Of a stretch of DNA of 57,951 nt, positions 1-8,245 are shown piece after piece. The DNA is from Cellulomonas rhizosphaerae (GTDB taxonomy: Bacteria > Actinomycetota > Actinomycetes > Actinomycetales > Cellulomonadaceae), in the NCBI RefSeq assembly GCF_003470205.1, contig NZ_QWKP01000212.1:1-57951 (forward strand), read 5' to 3'. The translations under genes and the position numbers were made by a program. The notes under the pieces are model-generated. The model was not told where the DNA came from. It saw only the letters and a list, made by a program, of their open reading frames with translations, and searched no databases. Every line of letters starts with the position of its first letter. The first letter of the stretch is position 1.

Positions 1-1
1 G

Positions 2-3000
2 GCGACCGCGGGCACGGGTGGCGCTGCCGCGGTCGCCGCGGGCGGCGGCGCAGGCGCGACCGCGGGCGCGAGTGCCGCGGGCGGGATCGCGGCGTTCATC
101 GCGTCGATCCCCGCGGCCGCCGTGGCGGTGGCGGCGGGCGTGCTCGTGGTCGCCGGGATCGCGACGGCCCTCGTCGTGAACCTGCTGTCCGGGCCCGACG
201 ACGAGGCGACGCTCCCCGTGCCGACCTCGAGCGCCTCCTCGACGAACGACCAGCCCACCGCACCCGCGTCGCCGGGTGCGACGCCGGACCCGAGCACCGC
301 TGCGTCGCAGGGGCCCACCGCGCCGCCCGTCGTCCCGGGTACGGATCCGACGGCGCCCGCGACGAACCCGACGTCCGCCCCGACGAGCCAGCCCACCGCC
401 CAGCCGACGTCGCAGCCCACGTCCCAGCCCACCGCGCAGCCGACGAGCGACCCGACCGAGCCGCCCACGGACCCGCCGACAGATCCCCCGACGGACCCGC
501 CGACCGACCCGCCCACGGATCCCCCGACCGACCCTCCGCCGGCCCCCGCGGCGCTCTCCGTCGTCCTGCCCGACACCGGCCTGTCCCTGTCCGCGGGCGC
601 GACCGACCAGGAGCTCGCGATCGAGGTGGCGAACACGGGCGGCACCGCGGCCGCCGACCTCGCGGCCGACGTCGTCCTGCCCGACGGCGTGACGATCGAC
701 GATGTGCTGACGGTGACAACGCCCGGCGTGTTCGGCCGCTTCGCCGCGGCCTCCGACCCCGGCTGGGTGTGCACCGGGGGCGAGCAGTCCCCGACGGCGC
801 GCTGCACCCTCGACGTGCTCGCGCCCAGCACGACCGCGCGCCTCGTCCTGCACGTCGCGGTCGACGAGTCCTACGACCGGTCCGACGGCGAGATCGCGCT
901 GCACGTGAAGGGCGCTGGCCTCGACTACGAGGCGCCGCCGATCCCCGTGCGCGTGGCACCCGCCCCGGCCCGCCTGGCACTGCCGTCCGCGCCCGCGACG
1001 CTCGAGCTGCTCAGCCAGCGGCCGACGACGCTCACCCTGCCGCTGCGCAACGCCGGCGGAACGGCCGCGACCGCCGCCGTGGTTCAGGTCGCGCTCCCCG
1101 CGGGGATCAGCTGGCAGCAGGTCGGCGGCGACTGGAGCTGCCTGCTGCCGCAGGCGGCGCGAGCGGCCGCGAACGTCGTCGACTGCACCATGGCGACGAT
1201 CCCCGCACGGGGCTCGGCACCGTTGGCCCTCGCGCTGACGGCCGGAGAGCCGGACGACGTGGGGGACGACCCGATCACGGTGACGCTCAGCCCGTCCGGC
1301 CGTGCCACGCCCACCCCGATCTCCGTCCCGTTCACCATCGAGCGCCCCGCGCGCCTGTCGGTGGATGCGGCCGAAGGACTCGAGGTGCTGGGCGGGCACG
1401 CGGTGCCGGTCAAGCTCTTGATCGGCGACGAGGGCGACCTGGACGCCTCGGACGTCGTGGTAGAAGCCACCGCGCCCGAGGGCACCCGGTGGGCCGACGC
1501 GACTCCCGACGGCTGGGACTGCGGCCTCGACGGCTCGCTCGCCACGTGCACGCGTGACGCGGTGAAGGCCGGCGCGCAGGAGCCGCTCGCCCTCAGCCTC
1601 GTCGGTGACGTGGGCGCCACGGGCACGCTCGGCGACCTGACCGTCGCGGCGAGGGCGCCCGGCGCCGATGGTGTGGAGGTCAGCGTGCCGGTCGTGGGCC
1701 GCGCGCCGTCGCTCGTCGTGCGGACCGAGACGTCACCCGTGCTCCTGCAGGGCGACGAGGGCGTGCAGGTCTCGTTCGCCGTCGACGTCGGCGAGGGCTC
1801 CGACGCCGGTGGCGTCGTGGCACGCGTCGCGCTGCCGCGCAACGTCGTGCCGAACCCCGACGGCAGCCAGACCGCCGGGTGCGCCGCAACCGAGGACCCG
1901 CGCGTCGTCGAGTGCCCGCTCGGTGACATCGCCTCGGGCGGCTCCGCGGCCGTGCTCGTCTCGGGGCACCTCATGTGGAGCGAGCGCAGCCGGGTCACGG
2001 TCACCGCGCGCGCCACGGGCGCGACCAGCGACCCGGTCCAGATCACCCTGCCTGCCACGTCGGCCGGGCTCGCCGAGCGCTACACCGGGACCGGCGCCGT
2101 GACGCAGGTCGGAGCGCCGCTGCTGTCCTGCAACACCTACCTCGCCGCGTGCCGCAACGCGCTCGAGAAGGGCACCGCGGACAACAACGGGCTGGCGATG
2201 ATCCCGCTCGACGAGGCGCCGTTCGCCGGTCAGCGCGCGAGCGTCGCCGTCTCCTCCAAGGCCCAGCTCGTGATCCCGAAGGGTGCCGCCGTCGAGTTCG
2301 CCGGCCTCTACTGGTCCGGCAACGCCGCGGGCTCCGACACGTGGAGCAAGGCGCTGACCGACGCCCGCCTGCGCGGACCCCAGGGCGACTACAAGGCCGT
2401 GACGGGCACGGTCATCGCCGACCGGAAGGACAACGCCAACCGCCGGTACTACCAGTCGTTCGCCGACGTGACCGACCAGGTGGCCGCCGGGGGCAGCGGG
2501 ACCTGGTCCGTGGCGGACATCGCCGTGAGCGCGGGCCGCTCGGACAAGGACCCGACCTACTTCGCCGGCTGGTCGCTCGTCGTCGTCTACTCCGACGGCA
2601 GCGACGCCGCCGTGACGGTGTACGACAGCGGCGCGTGGGTGGGCAGCGGCGCGCAGCCGCCCGTGTTCTCGTTCGCGGCGCCCGCGGGCACGCTGGCGCG
2701 CGTCGGGGTCGTCGCCTGGGAGGGCGACTACCAGGGCAGCGGCGACCAGCTACGGCTGACGAGCCCGCTGTGCGACGCCGCGCCGGTCGCGCTGACGCCC
2801 GTGCGCTGGGACGGCTCGGCGGGCTCGTCGTCCAACGCGTTCGACTCGACCGCGACCGGCTGGCGCGCGGCGAACTCGCTCGGTACGGACGCCAAGGCGT
2901 TCCGGCCGGTCCTGCTGGGCTGCGACGTGAGCTCGCTGACCGCGTCGACGGTCGGCGACCAGTACCTCGTCGGCGCCATCACGCTGCGGACGCAGCCGCC

Positions 3001-3031
3001 CGAGCCTGCGGCTACTGCTGACCCGAGATGA
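2..3031 (+). CDS. Surface/secreted protein with four DUF11-like repeats (5' end cut by window)
   Basis: The frame is open from the left edge, so the start lies outside; about 1009 codons are visible. Order: an Ala/Gly-rich stretch, one hydrophobic segment (around bases 120-190), a Ser/Thr/Pro linker ending in about seven TDPP-type repeats (bases 360-545), then four Ig-like DUF11-type repeats. Each repeat holds a nearby Cys pair (WVC..RC, WSC..DC, WDC..TC, GC..EC), so one disulfide per repeat is likely. The last 320 residues form a separate beta-rich domain (FAGLYWSGNA, GWSLVVVYSD). The layout suggests a membrane-anchored protein crossing the wall on a Pro-rich stalk. In some actinobacteria such regions are fused behind a sigma-factor N-terminus; the missing start prevents a check. 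Function unknown. Confidence 0.8.
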   Translation, partial: ATAGTGGAAAVAAGGGAGATAGASAAGGIAAFIASIPAAAVAVAAGVLVVAGIATALVVNLLSGPDDEATLPVPTSSASSTNDQPTAPASPGATPDPSTAASQGPTAPPVVPGTDPTAPATNPTSAPTSQPTAQPTSQPTSQPTAQPTSDPTEPPTDPPTDPPTDPPTDPPTDPPTDPPPAPAALSVVLPDTGLSLSAGATDQELAIEVANTGGTAAADLAADVVLPDGVTIDDVLTVTTPGVFGRFAAASDPGWVCTGGEQSPTARCTLDVLAPSTTARLVLHVAVDESYDRSDGEIALHVKGAGLDYEAPPIPVRVAPAPARLALPSAPATLELLSQRPTTLTLPLRNAGGTAATAAVVQVALPAGISWQQVGGDWSCLLPQAARAAANVVDCTMATIPARGSAPLALALTAGEPDDVGDDPITVTLSPSGRATPTPISVPFTIERPARLSVDAAEGLEVLGGHAVPVKLLIGDEGDLDASDVVVEATAPEGTRWADATPDGWDCGLDGSLATCTRDAVKAGAQEPLALSLVGDVGATGTLGDLTVAARAPGADGVEVSVPVVGRAPSLVVRTETSPVLLQGDEGVQVSFAVDVGEGSDAGGVVARVALPRNVVPNPDGSQTAGCAATEDPRVVECPLGDIASGGSAAVLVSGHLMWSERSRVTVTARATGATSDPVQITLPATSAGLAERYTGTGAVTQVGAPLLSCNTYLAACRNALEKGTADNNGLAMIPLDEAPFAGQRASVAVSSKAQLVIPKGAAVEFAGLYWSGNAAGSDTWSKALTDARLRGPQGDYKAVTGTVIADRKDNANRRYYQSFADVTDQVAAGGSGTWSVADIAVSAGRSDKDPTYFAGWSLVVVYSDGSDAAVTVYDSGAWVGSGAQPPVFSFAAPAGTLARVGVVAWEGDYQGSGDQLRLTSPLCDAAPVALTPVRWDGSAGSSSNAFDSTATGWRAANSLGTDAKAFRPVLLGCDVSSLTASTVGDQYLVGAITLRTQPPEPAATADPR

Positions 3032-3257
3032 GCCGCAGGTCGGTGAGCCGCTCACCGATCCGCCGGACGTCGTCCGACCCGCCGGGGACCAGCGAGAGCG
3101 CCGTCACGGTCTCGGCGCCGGGCAGCGCGTCGACCGCAAGCTCGTGCAGGGTCGCGGCGACGTCGGCCAGGGCGGTCGCCGTGGTCGACTCGGGCACCGA
3201 GACGTACAGGACGAAGCCGGCGCGTGGCGGCGGGGGCAAGGGAGCAGGAAGTGCCAT
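3012..3257 (-). CDS. Small hypothetical protein, 81 aa
   Basis: A short ORF starting at ATG 3257 behind a clear GGAGAA ribosome site. It is convergent with the surface-protein gene and overlaps its end by 20 bases. After a Pro-rich N-terminus the product has an alternating beta/alpha pattern (GFVLYVSVPES, then an amphipathic helix, then VTALSLVPGG). No family was recognised. The good ribosome site and actinobacterial codon use support translation; the small size and overlap leave doubt. Confidence 0.55.
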   Translation of the reverse strand: MALPAPLPPPPRAGFVLYVSVPESTTATALADVAATLHELAVDALPGAETVTALSLVPGGSDDVRRIGERLTDLRLISGQQ

Positions 3258-3433
3258 GGGGTTCTCCGGGTGTGCGGTCCGCCGGTGGGGCGGGAGGGTC
3301 GGGCCTGAGGGGCGACGTCAGGCCGGACAGCGCATCGCAGATACGCGCACGGCGGACGCCGCCGTGGCGTAGTGCGTGGGTCGGATCACGGTGCGAGCAT
3401 CGCACGGCTCGTCGGCCGTGCCCAAGGAGTTAC

Positions 3434-3451
3434 CCGGGTGGTCTCACCCGG
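3434..3451. terminator. Hairpin downstream of upp
   Basis: CCGGGTG, a GTCT loop and CACCCGG form a perfect 7-bp stem just past the upp stop on the minus strand. A second perfect stem (GCACGGC/GCCGTGC, 3402-3421) lies beyond it. There is no U-run, as is common for actinobacterial terminators. Confidence 0.5.
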
Positions 3452-3458
3452 TGGATGC

Positions 3459-4094
3459 TCAGACGACGCCGTAGAGGCGGTCTCCCGCGTCCCCGAGGCC
3501 CGGCACGATGTACGCCTTCTCGTTGAGGCGCTCGTCGACCGCGGCGACGACGATCGACACGTCGGCCCGGTCGCCCACGAAGTCCTCGACGACCTTGAGG
3601 CCCTCCGGCGCGGCCAGCAGGCAGACCGCGGTGACGTCGCGCGCGCCGCGCTGCAGCAGGTAGTCGATGGCCGCGACCAGCGTCCCGCCGGTGGCGAGCA
3701 TGGGGTCGAGCAGGAAGCACTGCCGGCCGGACAGGTCGTCGGGCAGGCGGTTGGCGTACGTGATCGCCTCGAGGGTCTCCTCGTCGCGCTGCATGCCCAG
3801 GAAGCCGACCTCGGCGGTCGGGAGCAGGCGCGTCATGCCGTCGAGCATGCCGAGCCCGGCGCGCAGGATCGGGACGACGATCGGGCGCGGCGTGGCCAGC
3901 TTGCGCGCGGTGGTCGTGGTGACCGGCGTGGTGATCTCGACCTCGCGGGTGTGCACGTCCCGGGTCGCCTCGTACGCGAGCAGGGTGACCAGCTCGTCGA
4001 CGAGGAGGCGGAAGGTCGCCGAGTGGGTCTCGACGTCACGCAGGACGGCGAGCTTGTGGTCGACCAGCGGGTGGTTCGCGACGTGCAGGCGCAT
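3459..4094 (-). CDS. upp: Uracil phosphoribosyltransferase
   Basis: Cytosolic pyrimidine salvage enzyme: uracil + PRPP to UMP + diphosphate. The 211 residues match the usual family length. The PRPP-binding loop is seen as [11 protein letters not shown], and the N-terminus carries the family pattern [13 protein letters not shown]. The C-terminus ([14 protein letters not shown]) is the typical uracil-binding end. It is divergent from tadA with an 80-base gap, which must hold both promoters. Two hairpins follow the gene. Confidence 0.95.
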   Translation of the reverse strand: MRLHVANHPLVDHKLAVLRDVETHSATFRLLVDELVTLLAYEATRDVHTREVEITTPVTTTTARKLATPRPIVVPILRAGLGMLDGMTRLLPTAEVGFLGMQRDEETLEAITYANRLPDDLSGRQCFLLDPMLATGGTLVAAIDYLLQRGARDVTAVCLLAAPEGLKVVEDFVGDRADVSIVVAAVDERLNEKAYIVPGLGDAGDRLYGVV

Positions 4095-4174
4095 GGGAGC
4101 AACTTACCGGGTGTCCCACGTGCTGGGATGCACCAAGGTCGTCCGCCACCTCGCCGCTGGGGGATCATGGCGGC

Positions 4175-4675
4175 ATGAGCACCCGACCCGAGGCGGCCGC
4201 CGACGCGTTGGCGATGGGCGAGGCGCTCGACGAGGCCGTGCTGGCGCTCGCGACCGGCGACGTGCCGGTCGGCGCCGTGGTGCTGGGTCCGGGCGGAGAG
4301 GTCGTCGGGCGCGGGCACAACGTGCGCGAGGCCGCCGCGGACCCCGCGGGCCACGCCGAGGTCGTCGCGCTGCGGTCCGCCGCCGCGGCGCTGGGCCGGT
4401 GGCGGCTCGACGACTGCACCCTGGTCGTGACCCTCGAGCCGTGCCTCATGTGCGCCGGGGCGACGGTGCTGGCCCGCGTGCCGCGGCTGGTGCTGGGCGC
4501 GTGGGACCCCAAGGCTGGCGCGTGCGGGTCGCAGTGGGACGTGGTGCGCGACCGGCGGCTCAACCACCGCGTCGAGGTCGTCGGCGGCGTGCGGGCCGCG
4601 GAGTCCTCAGAGCTGCTGCGGCGCTTCTTCGAGGGCCACCGGCAGGAGCCGGGCGAGGGCGCTCAGGGTCTCTGA
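4175..4675 (+). CDS. tadA: tRNA-specific adenosine deaminase
   Basis: Converts adenosine 34 of tRNA-Arg(ACG) to inosine so that it can read CGN codons. Zinc-site residues are visible: His60-Ala-Glu62 (HAE) and the PCLMC motif about 30 residues later. The start is ATG 4175 after a G-rich ribosome site. At 166 residues it is the normal length. Its last 69 bases overlap the convergent sirtuin gene, so the two C-terminal coding ends lie antisense to each other. Confidence 0.93.
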   Translation: MSTRPEAAADALAMGEALDEAVLALATGDVPVGAVVLGPGGEVVGRGHNVREAAADPAGHAEVVALRSAAAALGRWRLDDCTLVVTLEPCLMCAGATVLARVPRLVLGAWDPKAGACGSQWDVVRDRRLNHRVEVVGGVRAAESSELLRRFFEGHRQEPGEGAQGL

Positions 4676-5449
4676 CGTCCCCGCGTGGTAGGTGAGCGTG
4701 GCGTGCCGGTCGCCGCGCGTGGCGCCCCGGTTGACGATGACGATCGGCTTCTCGGCGGCCGCGGCGTGCCGGACGAACCGCAGCCCCGACTGCACCGTGA
4801 GCGACGAGCCCGCGACGAGCAGGGCGTCGCCCTCGTCGACCATCGCGTAGGCCGCATCCACCCGCGGTCGCGGCACGTTCTCGCCGAAGTAGACGATGTC
4901 CGGCTTGAGCATCCCGCCGCACACCGGGCAGTCCGCGACGACGAAGTCGGCGGTCTGCTCGATGACGGCGTCCGCGTCGGGAGCGATCTCGATGTCCGCC
5001 ACGGCCTCGGGGGCGAAGTGCGGATTGAGCGCGTCGAGCAGGTCGGCCAGCTCGCGCCGGCTCATCACCGTGCCGCAGCTCAGGCACACCACGCGGTCGT
5101 AGCGGCCGTGCAGGTCGATGACGTTGCGCGAGCCCGCGGCCTCGTGCAGCAGGTCGACGTTCTGCGTGATGATCCCCACCACGACGCCCTCGTCCTCGAG
5201 TCGCGCGAGCGCCCGGTGCCCCTCGTTGGGCTGCGTCCGGCGCACGTGCCGCCAGCCCACGTGGTTGCGCGCCCAGTAGTGTCGGCGGAACGCGTCGTCG
5301 CTGGTGAACTGCTGGAACGTCATCGGCGTGCGGGGCGGCGAGTCCGGCCCGCGGTAGTCCGGGATCCCTGAGTCGGTGGATACGCCGGCGCCCGTCAGGA
5401 CGGTCAGCCGGCGGCCCGTCAGGACCGCCAGGACATCATCGAAGCTCAC
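4607..5449 (-). CDS. Sir2-family NAD-dependent protein deacylase
   Basis: Removes acyl groups from lysine using NAD+. Visible motifs are the NAD-binding GAGVSTDSGIPDYRG near residue 20, TQNVD, the catalytic His in LHGRYD, and a Zn ribbon with two CxxC pairs (CLSC and CPVC). Length 280 residues. The start is taken as GTG 5449. The C-terminal end overlaps tadA by 69 bases on the other strand. Physiological targets cannot be read from the sequence; acetyl-CoA synthetase is a common one in bacteria. Confidence 0.92.
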   Translation of the reverse strand: MSFDDVLAVLTGRRLTVLTGAGVSTDSGIPDYRGPDSPPRTPMTFQQFTSDDAFRRHYWARNHVGWRHVRRTQPNEGHRALARLEDEGVVVGIITQNVDLLHEAAGSRNVIDLHGRYDRVVCLSCGTVMSRRELADLLDALNPHFAPEAVADIEIAPDADAVIEQTADFVVADCPVCGGMLKPDIVYFGENVPRPRVDAAYAMVDEGDALLVAGSSLTVQSGLRFVRHAAAAEKPIVIVNRGATRGDRHATLTYHAGTSETLSALARLLPVALEEAPQQL

Positions 5450-5513
5450 CGCTCCACCGTACGTCGGGGCCGGATTCGGAGCACGGCCCTCGACCGGGTA
5501 CCCTTCTCGGCGA

Positions 5514-5600
5514 GGTAGCGTGTCCGAGCGGCCTAAGGAGCACGCCTCGAAAGCGTGTGTGGGTGAAAGTCCACCGTGGGTTCAAATCCCACCGCTACCG
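5514..5600 (+). tRNA. tRNA-Ser (anticodon CGA)
   Basis: The acceptor stem GGTAGCG (5514-5520) pairs exactly with CGCTACC (5593-5599), with discriminator G5600. The anticodon arm is CACGC, loop CTCGAAA, GCGTG, giving anticodon CGA (reads UCG). A long variable arm (GGGTGAAAGTCCACC region) marks it as a class II serine tRNA, and the T-arm is GTGGG TTCAAAT CCCAC. CCA is not encoded. Confidence 0.96.
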
Positions 5601-5605
5601 CCGAT

Positions 5606-5641
5606 CGAAGCGGCCCTGACCAGCAGGTCAGGGCCGCTTCG
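5606..5641 (+). terminator. Intrinsic terminator-like hairpin after tRNA-Ser
   Basis: A perfect 16-bp stem (CGAAGCGGCCCTGACC and its complement) with an AGCA loop begins 6 bases after the tRNA. A short T-containing stretch is inside the stem, not after it. Its position fits 3' processing and termination of the tRNA transcript. Confidence 0.8.
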
Positions 5642-5651
5642 CTGCGTCCGG

Positions 5652-5805
5652 CTACTTCTTCGGCAGCACGACCAGCTTCGCCTTCGCGGACGCCGCCGCG
5701 ACCGTCGTGCTCCCGGAGTGCTTCACGTCAGCGTGTACGACTTCACCTGCAGGTGGATCGTCGCGCGCGCGCCCTTCGCGGTCGCCCCGCCGACGTACGT
5801 CGAGC
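5652..5805 (-). pseudogene. Frameshifted 3' remnant of a secreted-protein gene
   Basis: Read on the minus strand, one frame gives TYVGGATAKGARATIHLQ and onward to KSYT, then meets a stop at 5723. The neighbouring frame continues plausibly as DVKHSGSTTVAAASAKAK and ends LVVLPKK-stop at 5652. Joined by one small indel near 5726-5735 they make a believable end of an Ig-like repeat from an exported protein. No upstream part is seen, so only the last 50 or so codons survive. The call rests on protein-like composition and not on a named family. Confidence 0.4.
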
Positions 5806-5840
5806 TGCGCCGGGCGCGGGCCCGGCCTCGAGGCGGCCGC

Positions 5841-5880
5841 AGATTTGTTAGGACTTTTTTGTAAGGAACTCTTCCACTGG
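5841..5880 (+). promoter_or_regulatory. AT-rich cis-element upstream of chitinase
   Basis: An abrupt AT-rich island about 120-155 bases before the chitinase start. It contains GTTAGGACT at 5847 and GTAAGGAACT at 5861, a near-repeat 14 bases apart, and the short palindrome GGAACTCTTCC (5865-5875). This is likely a binding region for a regulator of the hydrolase gene. The regulator is not identified; the purpose is inferred from position and base composition. Confidence 0.4.
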
Positions 5881-5996
5881 CCCCAGATCGGGCACTACGG
5901 TCAAAACGCACCCTCGTCGGAGAGGGCCGCCCCGACGTCGTGGCGGCCCGATCCGTCGGTCCGCTGCCAGCCCCGCCCTTCCCCCGGAGGTCCCGC

Positions 5997-7328
5997 ATGC
6001 GTCGCATCTTCCGTCCCAACCGCTCGAGCGCCCGCGTCGTCGCGGCCCTCGCAGCCACCGCCATGGTCGCGAGCCTCGGCCTCACGATCGGCCTGTCCTC
6101 GGCGGGCGCCGCCGACACCTGCGGCCAGAAGTCGAGGCCCGCGGGCAAGGTCCTGCAGGGCTACTGGGAGAGCTGGGACAACTCCTCGGTCCACCCGGGC
6201 CTGGGCTACATCCCCATCGACGACGCCCGCCAGGCGCAGCACGGCTACAACGTGCTGATGGCCGCGTTCCCCGTGATCCTGCCCGACGGGACGGTCAAGT
6301 GGCAGGACGGCATGGACACCGGCGTCGACGTCCCGACGCCCGCGCAGGTGTGCGCCGCCAAGGCCCAGGGCCACACGGTCCTGCTGTCGATCGGCGGGGC
6401 GAACGCGAGCATCGACCTGTCGTCGAGCGCCGTGGCGGACAAGTTCGTCGCGACGATCGTCCCGATCCTCAAGGCCAACAACTTCGACGGCATCGACATC
6501 GACATCGAGGCGGGCCTGACCGGGTCCGGCAGCATCGGGACTCTGTCCACCTCGCAGTCCAACCTGATCCGGATCATCGACGGGATCCTCGCCGCGATGC
6601 CCGCGGGCTTCGGCCTGACGATGGCCCCCGAGACCGCCTACGTCACCGGAGGGTCGGTCGTGTACGGCTCGATCTGGGGCTCGTACCTCCCGATCATCAA
6701 GAAGTACGCCGACAACGGCCGGCTGTGGTGGCTGAACATGCAGTACTACAACGGGTCGATGCACGACTGCTCGGGGGGCTCGTACGCGGCGGGCACGGTC
6801 GCGGGATTCGTCGCCCAGACCCGGTGCCTCGACGCCGGCCTGACCGTGCAGGGCACGACCATCCGGGTGCCGTACGACAAGCAGGTCCCCGGCCTGCCCG
6901 CCCAGCCCGGAGCCGGCGGCGGGTACATGACGCCCGCGCTCGTCGCGCAGGCGTGGTCGCAGCTCGGTGGAGCGCCCAAGGGCCTGATGACCTGGTCGAT
7001 CAACTGGGACGGGTCGAAGGGCTGGACGTTCGGCGACAACGCGAAGGCGCTGTTCGGCGGCACGAACCCCACGCCGACCCCCACCCCGACGCCGACGACC
7101 ACGCCCAAGCCGACGGTCACCCCGACGCCCACAGCGACGCCGACCCCGACGCCCACGCCGACGCCCACCCCCACGACCCCGGCCACCGGCACGTGGACCG
7201 CGAACCACGCGTATGCGGTCGGTGACGTGGTGACCTACGGCGGCAAGCAGTACCGCTGCCGCCAGGCGCACACGTCGCTGACCGGCTGGGAGCCGCCGAA
7301 CGTGCTGGCGCTCTGGCTGCCGCTCTGA
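5997..7328 (+). CDS. Secreted GH18 chitinase with C-terminal chitin-binding module
   Basis: Hydrolyses beta-1,4-N-acetylglucosamine polymers outside the cell. ATG 5997 follows a GGAGG site. 443 residues: a Sec signal peptide (about 1-39, ending SSAGAA), then the GH18 barrel with the DxxDxDxE signature as FDGIDIDIE, catalytic Glu171. A Pro/Thr linker of TPTP repeats covers about 360-398, followed by a CBM5/12-type domain (WTANHAYAVGDVVTYGGKQY to the end) with aromatic Trp/Tyr residues for chitin. In-frame codons upstream to 5940 lack a ribosome site and would spoil the signal peptide. Confidence 0.94.
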   Translation: MRRIFRPNRSSARVVAALAATAMVASLGLTIGLSSAGAADTCGQKSRPAGKVLQGYWESWDNSSVHPGLGYIPIDDARQAQHGYNVLMAAFPVILPDGTVKWQDGMDTGVDVPTPAQVCAAKAQGHTVLLSIGGANASIDLSSSAVADKFVATIVPILKANNFDGIDIDIEAGLTGSGSIGTLSTSQSNLIRIIDGILAAMPAGFGLTMAPETAYVTGGSVVYGSIWGSYLPIIKKYADNGRLWWLNMQYYNGSMHDCSGGSYAAGTVAGFVAQTRCLDAGLTVQGTTIRVPYDKQVPGLPAQPGAGGGYMTPALVAQAWSQLGGAPKGLMTWSINWDGSKGWTFGDNAKALFGGTNPTPTPTPTPTTTPKPTVTPTPTATPTPTPTPTPTPTTPATGTWTANHAYAVGDVVTYGGKQYRCRQAHTSLTGWEPPNVLALWLPL

Positions 7329-7333
7329 CCGGA

Positions 7334-7374
7334 CGACGAGGGCCCCGCCGAACGCATCGGCGGGGCCCTCGTCG
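7334..7374. terminator. Bidirectional terminator between chitinase and hydrolase
   Basis: A perfect 18-bp stem (7334-7351 with 7357-7374) and an ACGCA loop in the 48-base gap between two convergent genes. It can serve both strands. Confidence 0.85.
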
Positions 7375-7376
7375 GC

Positions 7377-8201
7377 TCAGGACGCCTGCGTCGCCCGAGC
7401 GTGGGTCAGCGCCCACTCGAGCGCGTGGTCGGCCACCTCTTCCCAGCCGGGCTCGGCGCAGATCCAGTGCGAGCGGCCGGGGAACTCCACGTACTCGGTG
7501 ATCGCCGGGGAGTGGCGGTAGTGCTTGGCGTTCGACTTGTTCACGGACGGCGGCATGATGTGGTCCTCGCTGCCGCCGATGAACAGCAGCGGGGCGCGGT
7601 CGGCGGCGTAGTCGACCCACGTCTCCTGGTGGCCGGGCTTGAAGTTGGCGATGAGCCCGTACGCCCACACCCAGTTGCCGGGCGCGGCGATCGCGTACTT
7701 CTCCCACACGGCGTCCGACTCCTCGCGGGACAGGGTGTTGGCGAACGCGTAGTGGAACTCCTCGGCCGTGAACCCGACGGCCCGGTGGTAGTTGGCCGGG
7801 TTCTTCAGCGCCGGGAACAGCGACCTGGCCTGCGACAGCGGCGTGACCCGCACGCCCTCGGTCGGGGCCGAGTCGACGACGACCGCCGCGGCGCCCAGGC
7901 CGCGCGCGAGCAGGAGCTGGGTCAGGGTGCCGCCGAACGAGTGGCCGATGATGATCGGCGGCGCGTCGAGGGCCTCGATCTGCCGAGCGAGGTGGTCGAC
8001 CGTCTCGGGGACGGTGAGCCTCGCGATGACGTCGGGGTTCTCCCGCAGCGCCTCGACCTCGATCTCGAACCCCGGGTAGGCGGGCGCGAGCACCCGGAAG
8101 CCCTTCGCCTCGAAGTGCGCGACCCAACCCTCCCAGCTGCGCGGGGTCATCCACAGTCCGTGCACGAGCACGATGGTGTCCGGGGCGTTCGTGTCAGGCA
8201 T
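7377..8201 (-). CDS. Alpha/beta hydrolase
   Basis: 274 residues; ATG 8201 follows a GGAAGGAA ribosome site. The fold is shown by an oxyanion stretch VLVHGLWMTP, the nucleophile elbow GHSFGG (Ser88), an acid region FIGGSEDHIMPP and a late His in FPGRSHW. This is a soluble esterase/lipase-like enzyme; the substrate is unknown. It lies 44 bases downstream of a second hydrolase on the same strand, so the two are probably cotranscribed, and both sit downstream of a LuxR-type regulator. Confidence 0.88.
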   Translation of the reverse strand: MPDTNAPDTIVLVHGLWMTPRSWEGWVAHFEAKGFRVLAPAYPGFEIEVEALRENPDVIARLTVPETVDHLARQIEALDAPPIIIGHSFGGTLTQLLLARGLGAAAVVVDSAPTEGVRVTPLSQARSLFPALKNPANYHRAVGFTAEEFHYAFANTLSREESDAVWEKYAIAAPGNWVWAYGLIANFKPGHQETWVDYAADRAPLLFIGGSEDHIMPPSVNKSNAKHYRHSPAITEYVEFPGRSHWICAEPGWEEVADHALEWALTHARATQAS

Positions 8202-8245
8202 GAGCGTTCCTTCCGGTCGGTGCAGGGCGGGTGTTCTCGGTGTTC

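Noticed and set aside
360-545. Short tandem repeats as a CRISPR array or minisatellite
   Set aside because: They lie in frame and encode a Pro/Thr stalk; no spacer pattern exists.
1084-2058. 324-codon minus-strand frame opposite the surface-protein gene
   Set aside because: Ser/Thr/Pro/Arg-rich shadow of a high-GC gene with no ribosome site or family pattern.
3372-4178. 268-codon plus-strand frame across upp
   Set aside because: Antisense of upp; Arg/Asp/Gly-rich with no domain signature.
5723-6148. 141-codon minus-strand frame opposite the chitinase start
   Set aside because: Only its last 25 residues look protein-like and are described as part of the decayed gene end; the rest is a shadow.
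7075-7180. ACGCCGACC-type repeats in the chitinase gene
   Set aside because: They encode the TPTP linker between catalytic and binding modules, which is normal for such enzymes.
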